Assembly: GCA_044225825.1 (NCBI GenBank)
Contig: JBGAIB010000001.1
Location: 806,001 to 870,000 of the forward strand
Direction of reading: 5' to 3'
Source of the DNA: Bog-950 sp044225825
GTDB taxonomy: Bacteria > Bacteroidota > Bacteroidia > Chitinophagales > LD1
DNA: 64,000 nt
The position numbers and the translations under genes were made by a program. Numbering within the stretch: position 1 is the stretch's first letter; the number at the start of each line of letters is the position of its first letter. A model generated the notes under the pieces. It had not been told where the DNA came from, ran no database searches, and saw only the letters and a program-made list of their open reading frames with translations. Below are positions 43,040 to 52,922 of the stretch, one piece after another.

Positions 43040-43999
43040 TTACAGCAAATCGGTAATTAGTTTATCGATGCTCAAACCTTCCGCTTCAGCCTTGTAGTTC
43101 TTAAATACACGGTGGCGTAAAATAGGTAAGGCAACAGCCTGTACATCTTCAATATCCGGAGAATACTTACCCCGTAAAGCGGCATGACATTTAGCTCCCA
43201 GCACCAGGTATTGTGAAGCACGCGGACCTGCTCCCCAGCTGATATAGTTGTTTACCGAAGCCAGCGAACCGGCACGGTTAGGGCGGGTATTGCTTACCAG
43301 TTTAACGGCATACTCCAGCACGTTATCGGCAATAGGAATACGGCGCACCAACTGCTGGAAATAAAGAATCTCGGAAGCGCTCATCATTTTATTCAGTTGA
43401 ACGCGCTTGCCGGCGGTAGTGCTTTTAACCACGTTTATCTCCTCTTCATAGCTGGGGTAATCAAGGTTAATGCTGAACATAAAACGGTCCAACTGCGCTT
43501 CCGGTAGCGGGTAAGTTCCTTCCTGTTCAATAGGGTTTTGAGTAGCTAAAACAAAGAAGGGCAGATCTAACTGATGCTTTTTGCCGGAGATGGTTACGCT
43601 ACGCTCCTGCATGGCTTCCAATAGAGCCGATTGGGTTTTAGGAGGCGTACGGTTAATCTCATCGGCCAAAATGATGTTGGCGAACACAGGGCCCCGGTTA
43701 AAACGGAACTGACGGTTTTCGTCCAGTATCTCCGACCCCACAATATCGCTGGGCATTAAGTCGGGCGTAAACTGTATACGGTTAAAGCTCAGGTCAAGCA
43801 CTTCGGCAATGGTGTGCACCATCAGCGTTTTAGCCAGGCCGGGAACGCCTATCAACAGGCTATGTCCATCGCAAAACACCGAAATAAGGATGTTCTTCAC
43901 CACTTCATCCTGCCCTACAATAACGCGGGCCACTTCGCCCTTCAGGGTTTTATACTTAGCAGCAAACGCATCTAACGCTTCCACATCCGAATTATACAT
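43040..43999 (-). CDS. MoxR-type AAA ATPase
   Basis: A 319-residue ATPase with Walker A LIGVPGLAKTLM (about 51-62), Walker B ILADEINR (about 109-116), sensor ATQNPIEQEG and a C-terminal helical lid. MoxR proteins act as chaperones that activate or insert cofactor into partner proteins, usually VWA-domain proteins encoded next to them with a DUF58 protein. None of these partners is here; the upstream neighbours on the same strand are SurA-like folding factors, 51 bases away. Confidence 0.92.
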   Translation of the reverse strand: MYNSDVEALDAFAAKYKTLKGEVARVIVGQDEVVKNILISVFCDGHSLLIGVPGLAKTLMVHTIAEVLDLSFNRIQFTPDLMPSDIVGSEILDENRQFRFNRGPVFANIILADEINRTPPKTQSALLEAMQERSVTISGKKHQLDLPFFVLATQNPIEQEGTYPLPEAQLDRFMFSINLDYPSYEEEINVVKSTTAGKRVQLNKMMSASEILYFQQLVRRIPIADNVLEYAVKLVSNTRPNRAGSLASVNNYISWGAGPRASQYLVLGAKCHAALRGKYSPDIEDVQAVALPILRHRVFKNYKAEAEGLSIDKLITDLL

Positions 44000-44050
44000 G
44001 CTTCCTGTTTTTTAACTGTTCAATTCTAAAACTTTTTTGGCACAATGGGC

Positions 44051-45421
44051 TTAATTCTCTTTTATCCATTTCTTCATCTGCTCACACTTCAACATCGAAT
44101 CATCGATATGAATAAAGTTGCGGTCTTTGTGCAATAATACCCACTCGTCTAACATTTTTTGTTGCTTTTCAGCTTTGGCAGCCTGCTGAATTTTCGGATA
44201 GTCCTCATCCAAACTCGCTTTGTGAGGTTTGGTTTCGGTTTTAAGCCAAATGATACGGTAACCCTGTTTGGGTTTTCCGGTGCTTCTGTCCTGCATGGTA
44301 TAAGGCAGCACATCGCTATAGTCACCAACCTTCATACGGTCAAGGGTAAAAATCAGGGTGCCGTCTATATCAGCTTTTTCAAAATAAGTGGTGCCGCTTT
44401 TGGAATTGGTGATCATTCCGCCCACGCTCTTTGATTGCTCATCCTGTGAGAAGGCATTCACTGCATCGCGCCAGCTGAGCGAATCCACTCGCAACTCATG
44501 TAGTATGCTGTCCATTTCGTCCTTTACTGCTGCCAGATCGCTATTCATGGTTTTGGGTTCACGTAGAATATGGCGCACATGTATTTTATCGCCCAGGCGC
44601 TCATCCACCATTATAAGATGGTAACCAAAGGGAGTTTCCACAGGTTCGCTCAATTCACCAACCTTTAACTTAAAGGCAACCGCCTCAAACGAAGGCACCA
44701 ATTCACCACGTTCCATCCAGCCCAGGTCGCCACCGTTCAGATACGATCCGGGATCCTCCGAATACTGCACGGCTGCTACGGCAAAGTCCTTTCCTTCCAT
44801 TATCTCCTTTCGAATACCCTTCAGTTTATCAAGTTCAAACTGCTTCTGCAATTCATTCACTTTTGGGAACATAGTGATCTCGCCAATCTCCAGTTCCGAG
44901 TTAAAATAGGGAATGCTATCTGCGGGAATACGGCTAAAAAAGTCCTTTACTTCGGCCGGTGATATTTTAATAGTGCCAAACACCTTGCCTTTCATTTTAT
45001 CGGCTGTAAGCTGCTTCTCAATGTCATCGCGGAAATCATCTTTCAGTTCCAACACGGTTTTGCCGTAGTATTCTTCCAGCTTTTCCTTGCTACCAAAAAT
45101 GCTGATGAAATATTTGATACGGCGATCCAGTTCAGCTTCTACTTCATCGGGGTTCACCACCACGCTATCCAACTGGGCCTGCGCTAAAAACAAACGCTCC
45201 ATCAACAGGTTCTCGAATATGGTGCAACGGCTGTTGGTATCCACTTCCTCGCCCTGGCTTTGCTGAATCATTTGCTGGTATTGCGCCTCTACCTCCGACT
45301 TCAGTATTACGTTATCACCTACAATAGCTACTACCCTATCAACCACCACACCTTTTTGTGCAGCCATCGGCAGTGCAATTGCCAGGAACAATAAGGGTAA
45401 CAATGCTTTTAAAACTTTCAT
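44051..45421 (-). CDS. SurA-like periplasmic peptidyl-prolyl isomerase
   Basis: From ATG 45421 the protein has 456 residues with a signal peptide (MKVLKALLPLLFLAIALPMAAQ), a SurA N-terminal chaperone domain (about 25-165) and two PpiC parvulin domains: the first at about 175-275 (GDLGWMERGELVPSFEAVAF, GYHLIMVDE), the second at about 280-400 (VRHILRE). It escorts outer-membrane proteins through the periplasm. The barrel gene just upstream ends 43 bases before it. Confidence 0.9.
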   Translation of the reverse strand: MKVLKALLPLLFLAIALPMAAQKGVVVDRVVAIVGDNVILKSEVEAQYQQMIQQSQGEEVDTNSRCTIFENLLMERLFLAQAQLDSVVVNPDEVEAELDRRIKYFISIFGSKEKLEEYYGKTVLELKDDFRDDIEKQLTADKMKGKVFGTIKISPAEVKDFFSRIPADSIPYFNSELEIGEITMFPKVNELQKQFELDKLKGIRKEIMEGKDFAVAAVQYSEDPGSYLNGGDLGWMERGELVPSFEAVAFKLKVGELSEPVETPFGYHLIMVDERLGDKIHVRHILREPKTMNSDLAAVKDEMDSILHELRVDSLSWRDAVNAFSQDEQSKSVGGMITNSKSGTTYFEKADIDGTLIFTLDRMKVGDYSDVLPYTMQDRSTGKPKQGYRIIWLKTETKPHKASLDEDYPKIQQAAKAEKQQKMLDEWVLLHKDRNFIHIDDSMLKCEQMKKWIKEN

Positions 45422-45463
45422 TCGCTTATCTTTTTCTTTTGCCTTAGGCAATGCTAAAAACGT

Positions 45464-46030
45464 CTATTCCTTCTTTTTCTTGTCTACAAACACAAAAAAA
45501 CCAACCTGGAAACCAATACGGGTGGTAGGCAGGCTGCCTTTATAACCGGATACAGCCGCATAAAAGGCCGATTCGAGCGCGATATGCGGGTTAAAGAAAT
45601 ACGCCATACCGGCTGAGCCGCCTACATTAAAACCATTGGTGCCCGAAACGCTGCTTTTGCGAAGCGTTGTTACAGTCAGGTAGCTGGCATTCAAACTAAC
45701 CAGTCCTTTCAAAGGTTTATTGCCGATATAATACTTAAACACCGGACCAATACCTGAACTAAAGGTGGTGGTGGCAACGTATTCCTGCTTGTTATTATCG
45801 TAGTTTTTTGTGTTGCCTACGGTAAACGAATAGCGCCCGCCCACAGCAAAACCCTTTACCACAAATGCTGCAAAGGTGGGTGATAGCGACAGGTTAAATG
45901 TGCTGTTTTTACCTGTACGGGAGGCACTGATATCGGCACTGCCGCCTAACATAAACTGCCCCTTTTGCGCCTGGGCAAATACGCCCAAGGCCAGAACACA
46001 CAAAACCGATATGCCTACAAATTTCTTCAC
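45464..46030 (-). CDS. Outer-membrane beta-barrel protein
   Basis: The 188-residue protein has a signal peptide (KKFVGISVLCVLALGVFAQA) and alternating hydrophobic strands ending in an aromatic residue (IGFQVGFFVFVDKKKKE), typical of small OmpW/OmpX-like barrels. Its start overlaps the stop of the upstream SurA-like gene by 4 bases, so the barrel is made directly between two folding factors. Confidence 0.78.
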   Translation of the reverse strand: MKKFVGISVLCVLALGVFAQAQKGQFMLGGSADISASRTGKNSTFNLSLSPTFAAFVVKGFAVGGRYSFTVGNTKNYDNNKQEYVATTTFSSGIGPVFKYYIGNKPLKGLVSLNASYLTVTTLRKSSVSGTNGFNVGGSAGMAYFFNPHIALESAFYAAVSGYKGSLPTTRIGFQVGFFVFVDKKKKE

Positions 46031-46875
46031 TTTACAAGTATTTCAAACGTCTTCTCTTTCACACCATCCTGATAAATCCTGGTATAGGTGCGCTCCAATA
46101 AATCCATCTTCCGCTTTTCTACAATTAACTTCACCAGTTCTTCCCGCACAAACCAAACCGGAGCAGGTTCGCCCTTATGTTTTACTTCAGGTGCTTTAAT
46201 AAACCACAACTCATCGTTACGGCTAAACTCTTTAAAGTTGCTGCCCAGCTGTCCCATCTCGAAATTGCTAAGCGAAAATGTCTTTAACAGATCAGCGCTA
46301 TTAAGCCAAATACCTTTATCCAACAAGTAGCTAATAGCGTATTCTTTACAATAACCCTCCAGCTTCCGGGTATCTTCTTCGTTTGCGGGTCGTAAAATCC
46401 ATTTGCGCACGTCGTTTAACTGGGGAGCATCTTTCTTGAGTTTCACATAATATACCTGGTATACATCATCCTCCAGCAAAAAGTCGTTCTTCATTTTGTC
46501 ATACCACTGTTCCAGTTCCTGATCTTTTACAGCCGTATCCAGTTTCTGATTGATGAGTTCTTTCTCGTATTCATACAAGGTAAGTGTTTCGCGGTAGTCC
46601 TCTATCTTTTTATTGATGCTGACATCATCATCAGGAATATTCTCCTGCGCTTTCACCAACAGTAACTTCTTACGCACCCAGGTTTCGGCATAACCACGTA
46701 ATACTGCAACACTATCGGCCCCTTTTAATCCCCGGGTTAGGTTCTGCAGGTCACTGGCATAGAGGTATTCATCATTCACACGGGCTATCACGTCCTTATC
46801 TGCATCCTTCTTTTTTTTAAAGAAGGAGCAGGCGCCCAGGGCCAGTATGCTTAGTATCAGAATTACGTTTTTCAA
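46027..46875 (-). CDS. SurA-like periplasmic lipoprotein without a parvulin active domain
   Basis: A 282-residue lipoprotein (ILSILALGACSFF, Cys at about 16). Residues 30-140 resemble the SurA N-terminal chaperone domain (VIARVNDEYLYASDLQNL, VRKKLLLVKAQENI). The following part has the PpiC strand order in degraded form, without the HILV and GGDLGW motifs. It is therefore probably a chaperone or adaptor and not an isomerase. It overlaps the barrel gene by 4 bases. Confidence 0.78.
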   Translation of the reverse strand: MKNVILILSILALGACSFFKKKKDADKDVIARVNDEYLYASDLQNLTRGLKGADSVAVLRGYAETWVRKKLLLVKAQENIPDDDVSINKKIEDYRETLTLYEYEKELINQKLDTAVKDQELEQWYDKMKNDFLLEDDVYQVYYVKLKKDAPQLNDVRKWILRPANEEDTRKLEGYCKEYAISYLLDKGIWLNSADLLKTFSLSNFEMGQLGSNFKEFSRNDELWFIKAPEVKHKGEPAPVWFVREELVKLIVEKRKMDLLERTYTRIYQDGVKEKTFEILVK

Positions 46876-46894
46876 TTCTCTGCTTTAAAACAAA

Positions 46895-46918
46895 GAAGTG
46901 CAACGGTAATTGCACTTC
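46895..46918 (-). terminator. Terminator of the large SurA/PpiD-like gene
   Basis: A 9-bp stem GAAGTGCAA / TTGCACTTC with a 6-base loop, followed on the minus strand by TTTGTTTT. It lies 34 bases beyond the stop at 46952 and 20 bases before the next start, so the three-gene group downstream may need its own promoter or read-through. Confidence 0.6.
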
Positions 46919-46951
46919 TCCGAAAATAAGGTTTTTAAGCCTCTGGTTTTA

Positions 46952-48928
46952 CTATTTTGCCTTAATCAGCGAGCGGAACACATTCTCATCCACTGTTACC
47001 GGGTATTTTTTGCGCAAATCGCTCAGCCATGTTTTTTCCAGATATTCCTGATAATCGGCCACAATGTAACCGCGGGCTTCTTTCAGACTCTTAGGTTCAG
47101 GTGCTACTTTACGTTTTACCCAAACAAACTGGAAACTGCTGTCGTTTAATTTTTGAACCGGTGTTAAACCAATAACCCAATTGGTTTTGTCAACCACATC
47201 GTATTGGCCTTTTTCGTACTTGCCTTCAATGGTTGATACTTTGCTCTTGCTACCGGCTTTGTTCAGTTTGGTTTTAATTTCTTCCACGCCCTTGCCTTTG
47301 CTGGCCAGTTTGCGGGCGGCATCAGCAATTTTTGCATCGGTAGCATTAAAGATTACTGCTTCGATGCGGTCGCCCCACATGTATTTTTGAGCATTTTTCT
47401 CCCTGTAAGCTTCAAGGCCTGTGCTATCTTTTACGGCTTTGGTCCATACCTGCTTGTCCATCAGTTCAAACAACTGGATGCCATCACGGTATTCTTTCAT
47501 CAGGTTGCGGAACTCAGGCTTCTTGGTTTCCAATTGGCTCTCTTCATATTCCAGACAACGGGAGGTTACAAAGCCATCGTAGTATTCGTTAACCAATCCA
47601 TCCTTGTTCTTATCACTGCGGCGTTTCGATACTTTTTCGATGTAATCGGCAAAGTCGCTTTGGGTGTAATTTTTACCGGCCAGAACAAACAATACTTTGC
47701 TGGTACGCAGGATAGAATCAGCTTTCCAATTACCCTTAGCCAGGTTGCTATCAACCTTTGCACTAAAGTCGGCTTTAACATCAGGGAACTGGGCAAAGCT
47801 ATTTTCTTTTTTAATGCGGTCTATCAGTACATTCTTAGCCACCTGCGAACGGGTATCGCGTTCTACTTTCTTCTTGATATCGTTTTTAACCTCACTGAAA
47901 GGTTGTATAGGACGGCGCTCAAGACGCTTGATTATGTGCCAGCCGAATTGTGTTTTAACGGGTTTGGTGTATTCACCATCCTTGGTTAAGCTGAAAGCAG
48001 CATCTTCAAACTCAGGAACCATGCGCACTTGAGTACCTGAACCGAACCAGGACAGTTCGCCGCCTTTAACGCGGGTAGCCTTATCATCCGAATACTGCTT
48101 CGCAGCATCTTCAAAACTTAGTTTACCGGAAGTAAGCAGGTTGTAAATTGAATCGATACGGCGTTTTACAGAATCCTCCTGGGCAGGTGTTGGCTTATCG
48201 GGGAAACGCAACAGGATGTGTGCTGCATGCATTTGGCCACGGGCTTCGCGCACACCATTTACTTTTACCAGGTGGTAGCCATATTCCGTACGAACCGGCT
48301 GGCTAAGTTCACCCGGTTTTAAACTGTAGGCAGCATTCTCGAAAGGGTAGATCGTACCAAACACGGTAAACCAGCCAATATTGCCTTCGTTGGTTTTAGC
48401 CGATTGATCTTCCGAGTTCTCTTTTGCTACCTTTTCAAAGCTCTCGCCTTTCTCTATGCGCTTACGCAGGGCCATTATCTTTTTGTAGGCGGCCATGGTG
48501 TCGGCGGGATTTGCATTTTCGTCGACCCGTACCAGTATGTGGCTGGCGTTCACCTCTAACTTGCTGCGGTCATAGGCTTCCTGAATCAGTTTATCGCTGA
48601 TTTCGCGGTCCGTTAAATACGATTTAGCTAATTGCTTGCGGTAACCTTCCAGCTCAGTTTTTAAACTGGTAATGGTATCCATGTGCAGGGCAGCAGCTTC
48701 CTTCACTTTCAAACGGAAATTCTCATACAGATCCAGATAATCACGCAGGCTCTTCTCGCTAAAGTCAGCCTGGTTATTAATGTTGTTTTTGGTGTATACG
48801 TATAAGAAGTCGGCAACACTCACCTTTTCGCCGCCTACTGTAAACAAGGTACGTTCGTCGGTACTTGGTTGCGCGAACAGGGAAGCACATACAAAAAGTA
48901 GTGCCAGGGAAGAAAGTCTCTTAATCAT
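46952..48928 (-). CDS. Two-parvulin-domain SurA/PpiD-like folding factor
   Basis: From ATG 48928 the protein has 658 residues; the 119 upstream codons of the open frame are not protein-like. It has a signal peptide (IKRLSSLALLFVCASLFAQ), a SurA-like N-terminal domain (about 25-120) and two tandem PpiC domains: ASHILVR with GNIGWFTVFGTIYPFENAAY, then AAHILLR with GGELSWFGSGT and FGWHIIKRLE. A C-terminal helical and charged region (about 345-658) has no known match. A possible -7 box (AATATTTG, 48963-48956) precedes it. Confidence 0.9.
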   Translation of the reverse strand: MIKRLSSLALLFVCASLFAQPSTDERTLFTVGGEKVSVADFLYVYTKNNINNQADFSEKSLRDYLDLYENFRLKVKEAAALHMDTITSLKTELEGYRKQLAKSYLTDREISDKLIQEAYDRSKLEVNASHILVRVDENANPADTMAAYKKIMALRKRIEKGESFEKVAKENSEDQSAKTNEGNIGWFTVFGTIYPFENAAYSLKPGELSQPVRTEYGYHLVKVNGVREARGQMHAAHILLRFPDKPTPAQEDSVKRRIDSIYNLLTSGKLSFEDAAKQYSDDKATRVKGGELSWFGSGTQVRMVPEFEDAAFSLTKDGEYTKPVKTQFGWHIIKRLERRPIQPFSEVKNDIKKKVERDTRSQVAKNVLIDRIKKENSFAQFPDVKADFSAKVDSNLAKGNWKADSILRTSKVLFVLAGKNYTQSDFADYIEKVSKRRSDKNKDGLVNEYYDGFVTSRCLEYEESQLETKKPEFRNLMKEYRDGIQLFELMDKQVWTKAVKDSTGLEAYREKNAQKYMWGDRIEAVIFNATDAKIADAARKLASKGKGVEEIKTKLNKAGSKSKVSTIEGKYEKGQYDVVDKTNWVIGLTPVQKLNDSSFQFVWVKRKVAPEPKSLKEARGYIVADYQEYLEKTWLSDLRKKYPVTVDENVFRSLIKAK

Positions 48929-48955
48929 ACTCAGCTTAAGGTTTTTAGAAGCCCG

Positions 48956-48963
48956 CAAATATT
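48956..48963 (-). promoter_or_regulatory. Possible -7 box of the SurA/PpiD-like gene
   Basis: AATATTTG matches TAnnTTTG at 7 of 8 positions; a TTTG lies about 14 bases upstream, closer than the usual 19-21. Confidence 0.35.
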
Positions 48964-49202
48964 CAAAAGGGGCCTGACAAAGCGGGGCGAAGTTAGTTTT
49001 TTTTAACAGGGTGGAAAGATGGTTCTTAAACCCGCCTAAATGATTGATTTTAAGAAAATTGTAGGACATTTGCCCTTTCCCCTGATTATTGGTATTAAAA
49101 GAGGCCCTAAAGGCCGCTCTTAAACCGGGCAAGTTCGGGCATTTAGTCCTTCGGCAGTCGTTACCTTTCAAAATCCAAAAACAGCCGCATCTTAGCGCAC
49201 AA

Positions 49203-50624
49203 ATGGAACAAGTGAAGAAGTTGAAGCAGCCCAAAATTTTACAGGGCCTGGAAATTACTGCCTTAAGCAGTGACGGACGCGGCATTGCCCGTTACGATGG
49301 TAAAATTGTATTTGTGGAGCTAACTGCTCCGGGCGACATAGCAGATGTTGAAATTCGCCGGGATAAAAAGAAATACCTGGAAGGTAAAATAACAGCCCTG
49401 GTTACTCCTTCGCCACTTCGGGTTAAGCCCAACTGCGTGCATTTTGGGGTGTGCGGAGGTTGCAAACTGCAACATGTAGCTTTTGAGGAACAAGTGAAGT
49501 TTAAACGGCAGATGGTGGTGGACGCCTTTGAGCGAATCGGGCATCTGCGTTTTCCGGAAGTGCCGGAGGTAAAGGAATCGGAACGGCAGTATTACTACCG
49601 CAATAAAATGGAGTTTACCTTTACCGACCGCCGTTGGTTAACTGAGGAAGAAATACGTTCGGGAGCTACTTATGAGCACCGCAATGGAGTAGGATTTCAC
49701 GTTCCCGAAAACTTTTTAGGCGTAATTGATGTAGAACATTGCTGGCTACAGGAAGACCCCAGCAACGCTCTTCGCCTGGCAGCAAAAAACTTTGCTTTAC
49801 AACAAGGTTATACCTTTTTTAATCTGGCCAAAAAAGAAGGTTTGCTGCGTAACCTGATGGTGCGCACTGCCAGCACCGGCGAACTATTGGTATTGTTCTC
49901 CTTCGGCGAAAACGATATGGAGAAAATTACCGCCATGCTGAACCACCTGCTACAGCAGTTTCCTAATATTGCTTCGTTACAATATGTAATCAATACTAAG
50001 AAGAACGATACGATTTACGATCTGGAAACCATCGTCTATCATGGTAAAGACCACATTATAGAACAACTGGGCGATTACCGCTTTAAAATCGGCCCTAAAA
50101 GTTTCTTTCAAACCAACAGTGCGCAAGCCAGGGTACTGTATGATATAACCAAGGAGTTTGCGGATTTAAAAACCACCGATATCGTGTATGACCTTTACAC
50201 CGGTGTGGGAAGTATTGCACTATACCTGAGCGGAAATTGCGCACATGTTACAGGCGTTGAGCAAATTGAAGCGGCTATAGTAGATGCAAAAGAAAATGCA
50301 CGCCTGAACAATGTAACCAACTGCGATTTTTATGCAGGCGATGTACGCATGGTGCTCAACCCTGAATTTATTGCTGCAAATGGCAAGCCCGATGTTGTAA
50401 TTACCGATCCGCCCCGCGCAGGGATGCACGAAGACGTTGTAAATACCCTGCTACAACTGGAAGCGCCGCGCATTGTATATGTGAGCTGTAACCCGGCTAC
50501 GCAAGCCCGCGACCTGCAATTAATGGCCGTTAAATACGATATATTAAAAGTACAGCCGGTGGGTATGTTTCCGCAAACCACCCATATAGAAAACGTGGCC
50601 CTGTTGGAACTGCGCCCTAAATAA
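49203..50624 (+). CDS. rlmD: 23S rRNA (uracil-C5)-methyltransferase RlmD
   Basis: From ATG 49203 the protein has 473 residues: a TRAM RNA-binding domain (about 10-65), iron-sulfur cysteines in NCVHFGVCGGCKLQH plus a Cys in VEHCWLQ, a SAM-binding Rossmann fold (YDLYTGVGSIALYL) and the catalytic Cys in YVSCNPATQ. RlmD/RumA-type enzymes methylate a uridine of 23S rRNA; the precise position (U1939 or another) cannot be read from sequence. The 38 codons upstream in the same frame are rejected. A 13-base CGCATCTTAGCGC at 49186 sits only 4 bases before the ATG. Confidence 0.92.
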   Translation: MEQVKKLKQPKILQGLEITALSSDGRGIARYDGKIVFVELTAPGDIADVEIRRDKKKYLEGKITALVTPSPLRVKPNCVHFGVCGGCKLQHVAFEEQVKFKRQMVVDAFERIGHLRFPEVPEVKESERQYYYRNKMEFTFTDRRWLTEEEIRSGATYEHRNGVGFHVPENFLGVIDVEHCWLQEDPSNALRLAAKNFALQQGYTFFNLAKKEGLLRNLMVRTASTGELLVLFSFGENDMEKITAMLNHLLQQFPNIASLQYVINTKKNDTIYDLETIVYHGKDHIIEQLGDYRFKIGPKSFFQTNSAQARVLYDITKEFADLKTTDIVYDLYTGVGSIALYLSGNCAHVTGVEQIEAAIVDAKENARLNNVTNCDFYAGDVRMVLNPEFIAANGKPDVVITDPPRAGMHEDVVNTLLQLEAPRIVYVSCNPATQARDLQLMAVKYDILKVQPVGMFPQTTHIENVALLELRPK

Positions 50625-50633
50625 AAAAATGGC

Positions 50634-52883
50634 ATGCGTTACCCTTGCTTGTTTTTACTGCTGGTTTGTTGCACGTATTTCGTGCAGGCACAACAGTGGC
50701 AGCAATTGGGGCCATGTGGCAGCGATACGTATGGCAACCATGTAGCGTCGCAAAGTGGAACCGGACAAATACATTGCATAGCCTTTGATCCTGATAATCC
50801 ACAAACCGTTTATGCCGGCTCGGCGTATGGCGGTTTATGGAAGAGCAATGATGGTGGTAAAAACTGGAGCAGCGGTGGCTTGGATACAACCGAAGCGTTG
50901 GAATGGAGCAGCGTAGGCGACATAGCCATTACTAAAAACACCAATAAAAAAACCATTTGGATTGCCACCGGGCACCCTGGTGCACGGGGGCGGCACGGAC
51001 AGGGTTTTGAAGTTTACACCACCGGCATTTATTATTCAACCGATGAGGGTCGCACATTTAAACCACTTACCTCCTTCAACAACAAGTTTCACTTTCAGTA
51101 TGCCGACCATAAGCATATTAGCCGGCTGCTGGTACACCCACGCAATCCGGCAATTATGTATGCAGCCACATCCGATGGGCTATATCAAACCATGAATGCC
51201 GGCAAAAAATGGAAGCTGGTATTAACCGAGGAGGAACTACCCGGCAGCTATGAATATACGCAGGGTATTGCTGATGTTGAGTTTAGCATCACGGACCCTG
51301 ACCATATCGTATACGCCGCCGGACGTGATATTTACCGCTCCGCTAAAGCAGGCAAAAAAGGGAGTTTTAAAACATTTACACGTTACGGTACCGCCTTAAA
51401 TATGGAGGATGATTGCTTGCGCAATCTTAATTATTGGCTGGACGTAAATACAAACGGCAAAGAGGATGTGTTGTACGCCAACACTTACTTTTTAGGAGAC
51501 ACCTGCGGACCCTATAAAGGCCGGGGCGGTTGTACGCTCTTTTATTATGATGGCAAAAAATGGAGCCAGCGCCAGTCGTTTACCGAATTTGGTATGGCCG
51601 ATGCTGTACGCATTAAGGTGGCTTCGGTACCGGGCAACCCGGCTATTGTATATGCAGGTGCAGTTACCAGCAGTTTAAGTATCGATACTGGCAAAACATG
51701 GAAACAGGCCACTGATTACAATGCCCCCGGGCATGCCGATATACATGCCATTGAGATAATACCCGGCACCAGCGACATGCTTATAGGTACCGATGGTGGA
51801 TTATTCCGTTATCATTTCAACACGCGGAAAGTAGAAGAATACAACAACGGTTTGTGCCTGGGGCAAACTACTGACCTGGCCACTTCTACAACAAATCCCG
51901 ACCGCATTTTAGTAGGCATGCAGGATGTAGGAAGTGCCATGTATGATGGTACAGGTTGGCAAAAACTACCTTTTGGCGGTGATGGATACCCCGGTCAGTA
52001 TATTGATGTAACAGATGAATGGCATATATACACCTGCCATAACAGCAGTTTTGCCTACACAAACAGCGGAGCAAAGATTCAATGGAAGAATTATTCGCTA
52101 TGCAATAATACACTGGGGAATTTCCCTAATAATCTCACCCAACACCCTACCGACCCGACCCGCTATTACTATACGGGAAAAGAACTATACCAATCCGACA
52201 GTTTTGGGATTAATAACAGTTGGTGCCAGGTGTCGGACTTTCAGCACATGAAAGATGTTTGGATAAACCCAACAGGACAACAAATTTCCGACTTTCATAT
52301 TTGTGAAGCGCAGCCAGAAATAATGTACGCGGTTTTTAATGCCCTGCCGGAGTGCTGCAATTCGTATCTATTCAAAACTACTACGGGGCCCATACCATGT
52401 TCAGGTAACGCATGCCGTGTGCCGGCCGGTGAAAACAACTGGCGGCTAATGAACCTGCCGCGCATAAAAACAGGCGATGATCATTCCGACTTTATCGCCA
52501 ACTCCAATTATGGTATTAGCAGTATGGCAGTAAACGATAGTAACCCTAACGAACTTTGGATAAGTTTCGATTATAGTGAGACGCGTGATCCCGTCTTTAA
52601 ACTATACCACAGCACCGACGGGGGCGAAAACTGGCAGGCCGATGAAAAAGGCTTGCCCAACTATCCGGGCACTAAACTGGTATATATAAAAGGTAGTGAA
52701 GGTGAATTGTTTTTGGGCACTTATAATCGTGTGTATTATAAGAAACGTAATCAACCCTGGCGTTTATATGGGGAAGGTTTACCTCATACATTTATTGTAG
52801 ACATGGAGATAAACTATACGGCACGCAAGTTGCGTGTGGGCACTTTTGGGCGTGGAGTTTGGGAAATTAAGCTGCCCGAATAA
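50634..52883 (+). CDS. Secreted BNR/sortilin-type propeller protein
   Basis: A 749-residue protein with a signal peptide (RYPCLFLLLVCCTYFVQA) and repeated BNR/Asp-box motifs (SNDGGKNW, STDEGRTF, STDGGENW, MNAGKKW), characteristic of VPS10/sortilin, sialidase and xyloglucanase propellers. The catalytic aspartates of GH74 are not evident. The C-terminus (GTFGRGVWEIKLPE) closes a propeller and carries no T9SS sorting domain. It starts 9 bases after rlmD. Function probably carbohydrate or protein binding at the surface. Confidence 0.82.
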   Translation: MRYPCLFLLLVCCTYFVQAQQWQQLGPCGSDTYGNHVASQSGTGQIHCIAFDPDNPQTVYAGSAYGGLWKSNDGGKNWSSGGLDTTEALEWSSVGDIAITKNTNKKTIWIATGHPGARGRHGQGFEVYTTGIYYSTDEGRTFKPLTSFNNKFHFQYADHKHISRLLVHPRNPAIMYAATSDGLYQTMNAGKKWKLVLTEEELPGSYEYTQGIADVEFSITDPDHIVYAAGRDIYRSAKAGKKGSFKTFTRYGTALNMEDDCLRNLNYWLDVNTNGKEDVLYANTYFLGDTCGPYKGRGGCTLFYYDGKKWSQRQSFTEFGMADAVRIKVASVPGNPAIVYAGAVTSSLSIDTGKTWKQATDYNAPGHADIHAIEIIPGTSDMLIGTDGGLFRYHFNTRKVEEYNNGLCLGQTTDLATSTTNPDRILVGMQDVGSAMYDGTGWQKLPFGGDGYPGQYIDVTDEWHIYTCHNSSFAYTNSGAKIQWKNYSLCNNTLGNFPNNLTQHPTDPTRYYYTGKELYQSDSFGINNSWCQVSDFQHMKDVWINPTGQQISDFHICEAQPEIMYAVFNALPECCNSYLFKTTTGPIPCSGNACRVPAGENNWRLMNLPRIKTGDDHSDFIANSNYGISSMAVNDSNPNELWISFDYSETRDPVFKLYHSTDGGENWQADEKGLPNYPGTKLVYIKGSEGELFLGTYNRVYYKKRNQPWRLYGEGLPHTFIVDMEINYTARKLRVGTFGRGVWEIKLPE

Positions 52884-52922
52884 TCGGAGGTATCGTATTT
52901 CTTTTTTTCAGAGATTTGTTTC

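Noticed and set aside
47387..47989. 200-codon open frame antisense to the SurA/PpiD-like gene
   Set aside because: It overlaps well-supported PpiC domains on the other strand and shows no family signal.
48929..49285. 119-codon N-terminal extension of the SurA/PpiD-like protein
   Set aside because: It is Cys-rich and precedes a clear signal peptide at 48928, overlapping the divergent rlmD region.
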